64,000 nt of DNA from Brachionus plicatilis (GCA_010279815.1 QEOQ01000667.1:124001-188000), one strand, 5' to 3'; numbered from the stretch's first letter, positions 10,348-22,084 are shown. A program made the numbers and translations. Notes: generated from the sequence alone by a model not told the origin.

Positions 10348-13336
10348 TCATTTTAAAACCAAATAAAGACCTAAAATAAAAAAGAGCATAATTTTCGAAT
10401 ATTCACATGAAACGCCGCTTTTTCCAGAAAAAAATGCTCCATTTTTTTTCTCAGTTGTCAAAGTTGTCATGAAAATCTCTGAAAAAGTTATTTTATTCAT
10501 TTTTTTTGAACTAATTTTAAAATTGACAGTGGATTGAGTGGCCATTTTCAAGTCGTTGACTTTAGAAGAACTGACTCCATTCATAATTGCATCTGTGGAA
10601 GAATCAGCATCATTTTTAATAGAAAAATCTTCATCCACTGTGCCCAAACTAGCTTTCAATTCACTATTTAGATCTGTAGAAGTTTGAAAATTTGTTTGAC
10701 TTAGTGTTGAGTCTTTGGATCTTTCAAAATGTATAGTTTTATTAGCAGCATTGGTCCTAGCTATTAGTTGTGTATTCGATGAATTAGAATTAGAATTCTG
10801 AGTGAAGCCATTGTCAAGAGAAAAAATTGTTTCACCAGGGTTCTCTGTGCTGCCGACAACCAGCCAGCTTGCTATTGTATTTTCAAAATTTGACATATTT
10901 CGAAAATTTTTCATTTGTTTATAAGACTCGGCCACATTGCTCAAGTCCAAATTTAAAATTCCAATTTCAGAATCACCAGTTATACTGATATCAAACAAGC
11001 AATCGCTGTTGTTGCCGCATTTTTCTCTAGCTACTGTCTCTAAATTGGAATCATTAAAAACTATTCCGTCTTGAATAAATTTTGGAATAAAAGCCATGTC
11101 CAAATGACTGTGATATCTAAAGCCGAGCTCATAGTAAAAAATACTTTCATTTTCACTAACCATCCACTTTTGTCCAAAGTTCTCAAAAATATCTCTATCA
11201 TTTTTTGCATTTAGATTTAAAAGCGTTCCATTTGGTAGAATAAAATCGTCAGAAGGATCACCATTAAAATTTCCAAGTAAGCCGACAGTTCTACTCCTGT
11301 AATTCTGAGAAATTGAAGTAAAAAGCATCAGAGCGTTTCTACTTGATGTGACCAATATTTCGACATTAATTCCAACATTGTAAACCAGTTCTATTTTAGT
11401 TTGGTCTGTGACTGTAAACTGGAGTCCATCGAAAGAAAGACTCTCATTTTCGACATAGAAAAACTCTCCGTTTATACGGATAAAAAGGTTGTTTTTAAAA
11501 TCGAGCTCTACTTGAACATGATATGTGTTATTATTTCCTTTGACAGATATTGCCTTATAAACTGTTCCTTGAGAGATTGTTCCGTTTTTTGAAGTTATTG
11601 GAGCTATCCGAACTTGAACAGTAAAGTTTATGTCCTTAATTTGGAACAAAGTGTATTCACCATATCCATTAAAAGTGTATGCCAGCTCATCAAATGTTAA
11701 AAAGTGAGGATCCCCCATCACAAAAGCTACTCCATCATTAACCCATCGAGTACTGTCATCCGAAAGCCTTTTTTCATAGTACAAATCACAGTTATCAGAC
11801 AAAACACAGCATCTTAAATATGGAGCATAAATTGCCAGCTCTGAATTTAAGCTATTATAGGAATTGTAAATCAAAGTTCCCCCTCCTGGAGGTCCGACCA
11901 GTAATGAACCCTGGCTGTCATAGCAGCATTTTTGGTAGACAGTACCAGTTGAGAACCATGTTTCAAATGATCTATAGCATGTTTGAGCTTTTGGATGGAA
12001 CATGTTACATTTAGCTCTGTTCCAAGTATTGCACAAGTTATCCATGTAATAAAGAGTAAAAAAATTAGAACTTGAATTAGATGGAATCATGGGTGGACAT
12101 GGTGGCAGTATGTCTATAAAAAATTGTGGATTAGGTTGTGACCGATGCCATAATTTACAGTTAAATTCGGCTGTAATCAACTCAATAATAATATAAATTG
12201 GCATGACTAATAAAAAAATTAATGAAGGATTTAAAATAAATCTAGAAGTTTGAGAAGGCGCTAAAGCAAAGTAAGCTTCTTCAATATCAACCATAGATGT
12301 TTGGTTAAAAATATCAGAAGAATTTACACATGACGCTTTGGATACACCAGGTCTAGCCAAACTTATTTCTGAACCATTATTGTTTATTCTTATAAGATAT
12401 AAATCAAAAACAGAATCACTGTCTATCGATTCTAATTTTATTTCTTCATTGACACTGGCATTGTAAACCTCCTTGATTTCTTCAATTTTGTTATAACTAG
12501 ACTCTTTTGTATATAGGTAACCATAATAGTTTGTGGTGTTATCTATTAAATAAACATGAATATAGCCGATTTTTTTCATGAATGGAGTTTTAAATTGACA
12601 AGAAAAAGAGCTTATAATTTTACACTCAACTTCAATTGAGTCAAGAAAAATTTTTGCAGAATCTTTATCCAAATCAAAACAAGGGCCACTCACTGTAACA
12701 TCTTCTCCTCCAAAAAAATAAACACTATATGGATTCAAGCTCATATATGAACGATAATCACATTCAGTTTCAATTAGTTCACCTTCATCCACCTTAAAAA
12801 TCAATTTTCCCAAAATGTCAACATTAGATTTTTGAGTTAAGTCAATCACATTTTGGGTAAGCGATCCAGAGATTGAGTCAAATTTGATTCCGTCTCCGGC
12901 ATTAATGCCAGCCTGAGCATGCACAGGTATATTTTTCGACAAAGACCATCAATCCAGAAATCTCATGGCTGATTTGATCCAATGTTGTTTGATCTGTTAT
13001 TTCTCTGTGGTATATTTCACCACCTTTGGTGATGTCGATATCAGTCCAAAATGGAGCTATGATAAAGTTTTTCAATGTTGGAAATGAGAGTGGCATATAG
13101 CTGCGAACACCACTACCGAAAGACAAAACACCATTTGTACCAATGAACAATTTTGAGAATCTGTTACCATTAAAAGTAAAATTTTCACCAATTTTAAGTG
13201 GGCCCTCAAATGAATCGTCGGCTTTTAGCATAACATGGTCGTTTTGCTCGGTTCCAAAAAGATACATAATATTGTCATGACATTGGATCTTTATGGCCTG
13301 GTAAAATAAAAAAATGATAAAAATTCTTTGATCCAT
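10348..13336 (-). CDS. NIDO-AMOP-VWD domain surface protein (Mesh/SUSD2/MUC4-like), NIDO disrupted
   Basis: Read on the minus strand from ATG at 13336. The N-terminus MDQRIFIIFLFYQAIKIQC looks like a signal peptide. The NIDO start (FIGTNGVLSFGSG, APFWTDIDITKGGEIYHRE) and NIDO end (AGINAGDGIKF) are present but in different frames, and about 60 residues of the domain's middle are missing. Removing 12913-12946, a 34 nt GT..AG stretch, restores one frame but not the lost residues. Next come an IPT/Ig-like segment (FGGEDVTVSGPCF), a hydrophobic stretch (LIFLLVMPIYIIIELI), a Cys-rich AMOP domain, and a VWD domain with GDPHFLTFDELAYTFNG and GLLGNFNGDPSDDF. A Ser/Thr/Asn-rich stalk and a C-terminal hydrophobic tail suggest a GPI or membrane anchor. 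Such proteins act in epithelial junctions or mucosal surfaces. It is unusual here in lacking clear introns, and lies between the two AMPK gamma copies. Confidence 0.85.
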
Positions 13337-14414
13337 TTTTATTTTTAAGTATTTTTTTTATTTAATGTTTTTTCTATTTTATACTAGACATAGAAAGTTT
13401 TTCATTTTTCTTATTTTTATGTTTCACTTGAGATAATTTGATTTTAATTAATAGAAAACTGATTATTTGATGACTGAGCAGTTTAATATTCGAATTAAAA
13501 TAACTCTAAGATCTAGAAAAAGCTATTGACTATTTGGAAATTTACGAACAATAGAAATGAGTTTTAATTTCATCCCTTGAATTTTCATTTTGCTAATTTT
13601 TCATTTTTTAACTTGCTAAAAAAAATTTATTTATTTAAAAATTTTTTTTATAAAATAATTTTAAGGAAAAAAAAATTTATTCCAGTATTTATAAAAAAAT
13701 TTTTCCAATTTTTTTTTTCTGATCTTAGTCAATGATTTTAAATAATTAAATACAGTTTGTTGCAAAAGTTAAGAATTTTTTTTTTTTTCGTTAACAAAAT
13801 AATTATTCCTGCGTAACTAATTCAAAAAATAAAATAGAGCTTATAGAATATTATTAAATAGAATTTGCAACATTTTATCAATTCAAAAGCATAAAAAAAA
13901 AACTACGTTAAAAATGTCCCCAAGATTTTAAGATTTTCCCTAAGATTTGCATTTCTGCCACATTTTACATTTTCTTTCAGTCTTTCACCGCTACAGGATA
14001 TAATGGAGAAATTTCTTAAAAATTATTCATTCATTTTGACTAGCGTCACTTCTTCCAAAAAACATTCTTTTGTGCGCGGTTTCTTCATTCTTATCCAGTG
14101 TTGTCCCTTAATTTATTGTAACTTCTTTACAGGCTTTCATGTGCAGACTTTACAATGTTATTTCAATTTTTTGGTTACAGGACCTGCATTCAACTTTAAT
14201 TTCTTTGTTTGACAGTCAATGATTTGAGTAAGATTTTGCTTCGACAACTGCTGGTATTGTATATTTTATAGTGATGTGAGTCGTCTCGACCTAAGTCGAC
14301 TTTCTTTCGACTTTTCGGCTAATCGTCACCAATTTTTAGAAAATCGACTTTTAGCCGACTAATATCCTTAAAGGTAGACCTCAGTAGAAGAATATTTTCA
14401 ATGTGGCTGTGAAT
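13337..14414. other. Intergenic between the NIDO/AMOP/VWD gene and the AMPK gamma duplicate
   Basis: AT-rich with long T runs. At about 14270-14380 there is a cluster of GTCGAC/TCGGCTAA and its inverted form TTAGCCGA, weakly palindromic, directly before the duplication junction near 14415. No gene is supported; the frame at 14003-14212 has no family resemblance. Confidence 0.4.
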
Positions 14415-15139
14415 ATTATAAAAACCATAAATACCAATGCTCGCATTTTAAAAGCGCTTAACATGTTTGTGGCCACTCGGGTGTCAGCACTTCCGGTCGT
14501 AGACCAAAATCAAAAACTTGTCAACATATACTCCGAAATTTGATGTTATAGTGAGTTTGAAAAATTTGATTTTTTGTATCCTAAACTTCAAGATGCCTTT
14601 TTTTATGTGTACAATTAAATTTTTCCAAGGATTTAGCTGCGGAAAAGACTTACAACAATTTGGATATAACTGTGACCCAGGCCTTGCAGTATAGACAGAA
14701 AAGATTTGATGGAGTGGCGAGCTGCACAAAAAAAGAAACTCTGGGTACCATAATGGAAAGAATAGTAAATAAAGAAGTTCATCGATTGGTAATTGTTGAT
14801 GAAGAAAATCGAGTCAAGGGAATAATATCGTTGTCAGACATTTTGACATTTATTGTTTTGAAACAAGGAGAAATTTTTTCTCAGGAACAAACTCTTGGCA
14901 AAGCATCTTCCCTTACAACTTCGTTTGGGTCCACTCGTTTGTCGCCGAGCACAGAGCATGTAAATGTAAGCAACATTCAGTCAAAATTGAGTCCTGGTGC
15001 CAACACGGTAAACATGAATGATTCGAATTCTTCTTCGAATTCTCGGACTTCGTCTCCCTTTGCTGTGGCTAATCAGCATCAATCATCGGAAAATGCCATA
15101 TTTGAGGACGACCCAATGGAAGCAGAACCTGTAAAATAA
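14415..15139 (+). pseudogene. Partial duplicate of AMPK gamma 3' end (frameshifted CBS exon plus intact terminal exon)
   Basis: Similarity to the AMPK gamma gene begins inside its ninth exon (about 6567 aligned to 14419). The duplicated exon part, 14419-14550, has one extra G in the codons for IYSKFDVI, giving a stop soon after, so it cannot encode the normal protein. The intron is 79 bp, without the foldback of the parental intron. The terminal exon 14630-15139 encodes a reading identical to 7603-8112, with only two differences in 510 nt, both silent (GCC/GCT and TCA/TCG). Flanking noncoding sequence differs at several percent. No upstream exons exist, so it is a pseudogene unless the terminal exon is used by long-range splicing. 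Confidence 0.85.
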
Positions 15140-16815
15140 AAAAAAATTGTTTTTTATCATTTCTTTATTATTCAACTTAAAAATTACCATTTATGCTTGT
15201 AGAATTGAGGCATAACAATCGTTAAAATGTAAGAAACCCTCTTATATTTTCTCATAAAAATGCTTGAAACAAAAAAATTTTGATTGAAATTTTTTTATTA
15301 TTTCTTTTACAAATCGACCAGCTTATTTAAATTTTATATATTTACGGAATAATAAAATATTTAAAAAAAAAGAATTATTTTAATCATTCTAATTTAGATT
15401 TTGATTGTAAAAAGTGGGTTGCAAAATTTTTATCAAAATTCATTAGGATTAATTTTAATTTATTTTTCAAATTTCAAAATTTTAATGTTTATTTATAGAT
15501 TGCAGTAGTTTTTTTTTAGATTGCAATAGTTATAGGTCTACCTAGTCCTCACAATCAAAAAACTGAAACCCACAAATAAAACAATTTTCCCCAAAATATA
15601 ATAATTTTCAGCACAAAAATAACATGAATAAAGCGAAAAATGCTCCACAAAAAAAATAAATATGCATGCAAGATTATGTTCATAAATTTTTTAAACTGTT
15701 CACTTTAAATCAAAAAACAGCTTGACACAATTTTTTTTAGATTTGATTTTGCAGAATCAAAAAAAACTAGGAATTATTCGAGATTCAAAAATATCACCTC
15801 CCTGTACAAGAGCCCTAAAAGGTGCCAAATCATTGAAAGAAAAAAAATTGAATCTATAGAAATAATTTTATTCTAAATATTTACGCAAGACAAATAATTA
15901 TTTAAAGCTCTTAAGTGTCTTGAGTGAACTAAATTACAATAATTTATTTAAAAAAAATGGTTTTATTGTGTAAAAATAACTTGAATAGAACATTTAGATT
16001 TGAAATTATCACTAAAATTAAATTCCAAGTCTAGACTTGGACTAGAATGAGTCTATTTTGACCCAAGCAAAAAATTCAAACTTTTATGTACATTAAAAAC
16101 ATGATATTATTAAAAAGGTCCCATCATAAACATTTCCTGATAAAATATGAATGTCAACTGATAATCATTCGACAATTTTGTTCACTTTTTGAAAGACAAT
16201 AAAAAAAAGAAGAAAGCTACCGGATTAAAAAAGCCGTGACTGCTGTGTCAAATTTATTAATCAAATATACAAAATATGATACAAAAGATTTTATCTTTTT
16301 TTGTTTTTGAAAATTTATTTGGATTAGGATTCTTTTACTCTACCCTAAATATTCTAGGTAGAATAAAAGTAACCTTTTCTGACCAAAAAAATATTGGGTC
16401 TATAAAAGTTACTTTTATTCTACCTAGAATATTTAAGGTAGAGTAAAAAGAACGGCACCCATTTTTTTTGCTAAATAATTAACTAAAATCTTTGAAAAAA
16501 TAATTATAAAAAAAAATATATATCAACATACGGTGGTGTTCCGGATTTAGGAGTTTACGATAACTTGTGTAAAATTTATGCAATTAATTATTATTAATTG
16601 TTTACATAAATATTGAATTAAGTAATATTAATTAATTACCAAAATAAATTAGAGATATTTTTGAAAAAAATGTAATCCTTTTCAAAAATTATACCATAGG
16701 TAAAAAACCGTGATTTATTATAAATTTTACATTTTTTTAAAAATTAATTGAAAGAACATCAATAATTTCCCAATTCATTAATTTTTTTATTTTACAGTCA
16801 ATTTTTATAAATGTA
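15140..16815 (+). repeat. Downstream part of the AMPK gamma segmental duplication
   Basis: 15140-16165 matches 8113-9100, and 16695-16815 matches 9120-9240. The two blocks are separated by about 530 bp unique to this copy (16165-16695), which contains a 126 bp hairpin. A local 20 bp duplication around AGATTGCARTAGTT at 15498-15530 is also specific to this copy. Confidence 0.8.
16328..16453. repeat. Hairpin-forming inverted repeat (MITE-like)
   Basis: The left arm (TTCTTTTACTCTACC..., about 43 nt) and right arm (ending GGTAGAGTAAAAAGAA) are near-perfect reverse complements around a spacer of about 35 bp. It sits inside the segment found only in the second duplicate copy. No coding capacity; best explained as a small foldback transposon. 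Confidence 0.75.
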
Positions 16816-17266
16816 TTTTAGTAAGGCGAATTTGATATTTTTTTAGATTATTCAATTTTATAATCATTAATAATGATTAAAATACTAAATAGTATCATAA
16901 GATATTATTAATTAAAATACGAGAAAGTGATGATGAGAAAAATAACAGGTCGTCCACTAAAATTTAAATCGCTAATACTTTTAATTTATTTTGACATGAA
17001 AATTCTTAAGAATTTGTAGGTTACTTGAATTCTAATATACTGATTAAAAGTATCTGTAAAATAATTTGAAATTCAACATTACTAATCAAAATAATCAAAA
17101 ATAATTTTATAAAGCGTTTGATTTTTTGTTAAAATTTAGTTGTCAATAAAATTAAGAATATATTTAATTTTTTTTAATTAAAAACATCAAATAACAACAA
17201 ACTAGATTGAATCTAAAATAATAATGAAAGTAAAATTTTATTAAAAATGACTAAAAAAAATAAAAT

Positions 17267-17692
17267 TTAAGAAAAATAAACTTGAAAAAGGAAAAATAAT
17301 AAAAAAAGCCTTATGCCAAAAAAATTAGATCTTTTACCGTTCTGATTTGGTGAACCCAAATGAGCAGCATTTGTATTAACAATGTTCCTTAAAGATGATT
17401 CTGTGAAAATTGGGCTAATGAGAGTAATGAATTTTTCTAATGAGCAAGATAAAGCGCGTAATTCTGTAAGTAATTGATGATTAACTCTAAATAGATCGGC
17501 CCGCAATTCACTAATTTGCTGATGGGTACTTGTGTGGATCATATTCAATTGCGACTGCATGTCGGCAATTATTATGTTGCCATTGTTTTGAGGTAGATTT
17601 AGCTCAGGTAAATTCCGGTTTTGAATATTTGAACATGGCATTTGTCCATTTGAATTATTGTGCTGATTTTGATAGCCGATTTGTTCAGTCAT
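17267..17692 (-). CDS. Hypothetical protein, Asn/Gln-rich with a possible coiled coil
   Basis: A 141-codon frame on the minus strand starts at ATG 17692 (MTEQIGYQNQHNNSNGQ). It contains a helical, heptad-like part (ISELRADLFRVNHQLLTELR). Base composition between 17330 and 17700 is richer in GC than its flanks, favouring coding sequence. The last 20 residues are hydrophobic and probably read into an intron: a donor-like G|GTAAAA occurs after SPNQNG near 17338. An acceptor-like ACAAG lies just upstream of the ATG, so this could be an internal exon. No family recognised; a transposon-encoded exon is possible. Confidence 0.35.
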   Translation of the reverse strand: MTEQIGYQNQHNNSNGQMPCSNIQNRNLPELNLPQNNGNIIIADMQSQLNMIHTSTHQQISELRADLFRVNHQLLTELRALSCSLEKFITLISPIFTESSLRNIVNTNAAHLGSPNQNGKRSNFFGIRLFLLFFLFQVYFS

Positions 17693-18131
17693 TTGCCAAT
17701 GGTACTTGTATTTATTTTTTTATTTTTACTTATGACTTTTTTTTTAGAATTGATTTAAAACTTTTTATATGCTTATTTTTTAGATTTTATATTATTTTTT
17801 TGTATAGTCAATTTAAGCTTTTATTGTGGTTTGAATATTTTTTTATATTTATCATAATTTAAACAAAATGTCTTTCTAAATTACTTAAATTAATGAGGAT
17901 GTTAATTTAATTTTGACCATGAAATTAAATAAAGAAAATTGATTAATATATATTTTTTTTTTTTCAGTCTTCATAAGAATTTTTTACTTTTTCTTTTCTT
18001 TCTCAACTAATTTTTAATTTAAAGTGATAGCTTTCAAAGTTTCTTTAAAAAAATTTGTGGCATTTAAAAAAAATTTTATTCTAAAAGAGTTCTTAGAATA
18101 TCGCAGTAAATCGAATAAAATTATTATAAAT

Positions 18132-18392
18132 CAGAGTTGTTTAAAAGTCCCATAAAAAAGTCCAAGTCATTGAAAAAAAAGTCCAATTCCTGACTTTTTT
18201 TAAAATTTGCTAGATCAGGCTTCATATCAAAAATTTTGTATACTCCTGGGTTGTTTAATGCTATAGATTTAGCCATATATTTGAATTTTCTTGCAATTTT
18301 AGCATAAAATTCTTCCTAATTCTTCTTCAATTTTCAAGATTTAAAAGCCCGGACTTGGACTTGACTTGAGACTTGTGACTTTTAGACATTTG
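18132..18392 (-). mobile_element. hAT-like MITE, 'CAGAGTTG' family, copy 1
   Basis: The left end reads CAGAGTTGTTTAAAAGTCCC. The right end (GACTTGTGACTTTTAGACA) is a decayed inverted version. Internal motifs (CTAGATCAGGCTTCATATCA, ATTTTGTATACTC) match the reverse complement of copies at 32501 and 60069. Repeated CCAAGTC/GACTTGG blocks near both ends are typical of this family. Confidence 0.75.
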
Positions 18393-18659
18393 TTTTAAAT
18401 TTAATAAAATCATCAGGAAATATAGGTTTTTTTTTTTATTTATTTTTTATTTGTTGTAATTTTTCTAAATACTACTACTGCTACCAAAATTAAAATTCCA
18501 ACCTTAAAATTTAAAATTGTTATTCTAGAGCTACTTATTCGTTACTGGTGTTTTTGCTTTTCTTGTATTAGATTTAAATTTGATGTTAGTTCTAGTAAAT
18601 TTCAAGCTTTCATGTCCTGAAATTTAATGAATTAAAATTTCTAAAAAAGTAAAATTTTA

Positions 18660-19060
18660 AATTTTAAAAAAGATTCTGCTTTAAAACTAAAAAAATTGAC
18701 ATTCAAATATATGCTTTTATTGAAAAAAAGACGATTATAGATGCAGAATTTAATAAAGCTGAACCTCAAGGCACAATAAATGAAATTGCTTATCTTTCTT
18801 TGAAAAATAAAATCTAATTTTTTTTCTTTTTCAGCAATGTTAATTTTTTTTTTCAGCTTTTATTTAATCGACTCCATTAACTTAGTTCCTTTGGTCTTAA
18901 ATCCTCATTTGAATCAAATTATTTGATTAATATCTTTTTAAAACGAAAAGTTCCAATTTCCTTTGACTTAATTATTTTAACTTGAAATTCTATGTCTGCA
19001 TTTTGTTAACAGATTTAAAAAATTTTTCTTTACATGGTATATAAATCGATTTTAAAAACT
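18660..19060 (+). other. Noncoding stretch with weak coding relic
   Basis: At about 18730-18815 the + strand reads TIIDAEFNKAEPQGTINEIA without a stop, compositionally protein-like. It lies just upstream of the LINE fragment and may be an older part of the same retroelement. Otherwise AT-rich with no feature. Confidence 0.25.
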
Positions 19061-19099
19061 CAGTTTGATGGCAATAGCATAATAAAATATTTAAAAATT

Positions 19100-19576
19100 T
19101 AAAAATGGAATTTCAAAAAAAGAAATTACTGCTTCAGAATTGAAATTCAGTCTTACCAATTCAAATGAGGTGCTTGAACTATCAAGTGAAATCAAAACAT
19201 CAAGCAGCCCAGGAATAAGTGGTATTCCAACGAAAGTCCTGAAAACACCCTCTAAAAAATTAACTGCCATACTTTCTTATCTATTTAGTTGCTGTATCCT
19301 ATTATGCAAAATTCCTAATATATGGAAACTAGCGGTAGCAACTTCCTTTACAAATACAAAGGGGTTTTGATGATGTTAACAATCATCAGTATATCAATTC
19401 TTCTACCAGTCTCCAAGCTTTTTGAAAAATTAATATCAAAAGAAATAACTAAACATTTCAATGATTCTAACATACTATCAGTTGATCAAGATGGTTTTAG
19501 AACTAACCATAGTTGTGAAACAGCTCTGCATGAAATCATCTCGAAAATGAATGAAATTCAAGTAAGGTTCCGGTAA
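19100..19576 (+). pseudogene. Decayed non-LTR retrotransposon reverse transcriptase fragment
   Basis: Two frames together give a recognisable N-terminal RT region. Frame one reads SSPGISGIPTKVLK and IPNIWKLAVATSF. After a frameshift near 19370, frame two reads ISILLPVSKLFEKLISKEI and DQDGFRTNHSCETALHEII. These match the RT 'fingers' of Jockey/CR1-type LINEs (consensus around SPGxDGIP, ISxLPxxSKLFEK, QxGFRxxHS). The catalytic FADD box is absent because the copy stops at about 19576. Frameshift and truncation make it non-functional. Confidence 0.85.
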
Positions 19577-19579
19577 TGC

Positions 19580-20104
19580 AAAACGTCCACCCTATCTTAG
19601 GGTTCGATTTTCGACCTCAAATTCGTAATCTGCATATATAAAAATCCCAGAATACCAATTTTTAGGGGGAGTTGAAAAAAAAATTTTCCGCTACAGGGGT
19701 TCAAAGAGTTTTTTAATTTTCCAAAGTATGCTTCGGTCAGATGAGAATATCTTTTGCATACAAATACAAAAGATATATAAATCACATGTCTAGGAAAAAA
19801 TAAGGAAAAAATTAAAAATTTTGTAGAGGAAAAAATTCTTTACTAGAAAATAGTTTTTTTTTCATCCAAAAAAAAATTTAGTCTCGAGATTTTTTCAAAA
19901 AAAGCCCAAATTTTACCCATTTTTTGTTTTTTTTGTATCTAGTTCCAGGGGACCCCCTTGACCCTAAATGAGATATACAAATTTTGAAACCAGAGAAAAT
20001 TCTGAACGAATTGTAGGTTTAACTTTTTCAAAATTTTGATTTTTAAGCAAAATAAATTAGTTGAAAAAAACTGTTTTAATTATTTTTATTTTGTTTTTTT
20101 TTTA
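19580..20104. other. Repeat-like noncoding sequence after the LINE fragment
   Basis: Contains GC-richer phrases such as CCCTATCTTAGGGTTCGATT and GGGGACCCCCTTGACC. No coding frame. Similar phrasing (CCTTGACCCCAGAAACCC) occurs at about 21020, suggesting a shared, unnamed repeat. Confidence 0.35.
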
Positions 20105-20149
20105 TCTGAAGGAGCTTATGCTCGAACAGAAAAACAAATAAATAAATGT
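20105..20149 (+). repeat. Retroelement 3' tail, family 1 (copy a)
   Basis: TCTGAAGGAGCTTATGCTCG followed by ACAGA and an (AAAT)n tail. The same signature appears at 33255 and 35448. GGAGC...GCTC forms a short stem-loop next to the A-rich tail, as expected at the 3' end of a non-LTR element or its SINE. It lies 530 bp beyond the RT fragment, in the same orientation. Confidence 0.65.
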
Positions 20150-22084
20150 ATCTAATCAGAAGTCTTATCATCTTCATAATTCAATTATGTTTAGTGAAGT
20201 TTCAAAAGGAAAATTTATCAATAAAATAGAAGACACTTTTCAATATTTTTATACAAAATTTATGAAAAATCTAATCATACAAGATCTTCATCTTGGCAAA
20301 TCAACATTTGCTAACCGAATAAACAAAAATTTAAATATTTTAGAATATAAATTGTTTAGAAAGTTTGATATTAATTATAAACTCTTTTAAATTAATTTGG
20401 TATAATTAAACTCTATATAAATTTGAAAAACAAAATTTTGTTAAATTTAAATTTTTATTTATTGATTTTCAATTTAATTTAATAAATGAGTTCATTAGGC
20501 ACTTGAGGTCTGACAGATGTCGTTCGATTGAACTGTAATATACATTGCTCTTAGAAGATTTGATTATTTACATTAATATAGAGAAAAATCAAAATCATAA
20601 TTAAATTTAAAAATTTTCTAGAAATTTTGATGTTTTTCAATAAAATTTTAATTTTAATTATTATAATTCAAATTGAAATAAATCAAAATTTTTAATTAAT
20701 TTCAGAATTATTGTAATCTTTTATATTTTAAAAAAACCTCAAATGGCCACTTGTGAATATTTAGCTCAATTTAAAACAATTGTATCAAATCAAAAAATTA
20801 CCTAAATAAATATTTTACAACTTAATTCATTAAAATTTTGATTTTTAAAAAGATAAGAAAAGCAACTTTTGAATAATGTTTAAGTGACTTAAATAATTTA
20901 ACAGATTATGATCAACTTAGAGAAAATTTAATAATCTTATAGTGGGCTCTTGAGGGCCTGGATCGACTAAATCATGATTAATAGTTTATTTTGTTAAACC
21001 GACCTCAAAATCGTATTCCTTGACCCCAGAAACCCAAAAAAAGTTGTTTCTTTCACTGAAAAACCTTTTTGAAAAAGAAATATTCAGGGTGTTTTAAAAA
21101 ATCCGGTCTAAACCTGTTTTAGCAGTTTTTATAGGGTTTTCACATGTCCAGACCTTTTGAAAAATAATTTGCCAAGCAGAACTTTTTCTCCTCTATCAGA
21201 ATCAAAAGGGTGTTTCAGGGTGTTTTAAAGTGTGTTTAGTAGCTGTGTGGGGGGGGGTTTTAGGGGTGTATTAAAAGAGGTTCTCTTTTGATGGATACTT
21301 TATTGAATCTAAATAAGTAAAAGGAAACGGCCGTCTTAAGCCAATGTAAATAATGTAAATAGTGTAAATAGTATGAATAATAGAGTTGTACATAGAGATT
21401 TTTATAGAGTTTTAGATGGAAAGGAAAAGCTTAAGATAAGCGTCATTGTGATGCTTATCTAGTTGTATATAAATGTAAATTTGAAAATGATGTTTTGTTT
21501 AAAAAGCATAACTTGCTTTGCTCTTGTGGTTGCTACACCACAAAGTGTTATGTACAAATTATTTTTAAACTTGAAAATTTTATATAATAACAATATTTTT
21601 TTAATATAAAAATTGATATTTATTAAAATTGAGGTTGTTAGAAATAAATATATCAAAAAAAAAGGTATTTTATAATATTTAATGCGATTTACACAGGGTT
21701 CTTTTTTTTCGCTTTTTTGATGGGTGCTGTTTTTATAGGATACCGATAAAAATTCATCAAAAATAATTTTAAAAAAATTTCAAATTGTCAAGTTAATTTT
21801 GAAATGAAAATAAAATTAAAACTTTTAACTTAAATAAATTTTAAAATTAATCAACCTGTTAAGCTGATTTTGAAAAATTGGACAATATTAATCAAATTAG
21901 TTTATTTTATTTAAAATTTGATTAAATTATATGAAATTTTATTTAAATTTTTAACAGTAAATTAAAGACTATTTTACATGCTTTATTGCAGACAAAAAAT
22001 TACCACTTTTTACTTGGTAACTAAGTCATGAAGAAAATTTTTTTTCAACTATTTATTTAAATAATTTTCACTCGCATATTTAAA
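20150..22084. other. AT-rich intergenic with tandem motifs and a short hairpin
   Basis: No gene. A run of nine G lies near 21250. At 21338-21378 the unit ATGTAAATA/GTGTAAATA repeats four times with drift. At 21436-21460 AGATAAGC...GCTTATCT forms an 8 bp stem around a GTCATTGTGAT loop. These may be the 3' end of another decayed retroelement. The minus frame at 21459-21656 has no family resemblance. Confidence 0.4.

Noticed and set aside
11401..12014. + strand frames of about 63 codons
   Set aside because: Antisense shadows of the NIDO/AMOP/VWD gene.
10348..13336. Idea that the intronless NIDO/AMOP/VWD gene is a processed retrocopy
   Set aside because: No poly(A) tract at its 3' end and no flanking target duplication seen; HAUS4-like and the membrane-protein gene are also intronless, so this alone is not strong evidence.
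19597..19785. Minus-strand frame after the LINE fragment
   Set aside because: No family resemblance and located in repeat-like noncoding sequence.
21338..21378. GTAAATA tandem as a CRISPR-like or satellite array
   Set aside because: Only about four drifting 9 bp units without spacers; a minor simple repeat.
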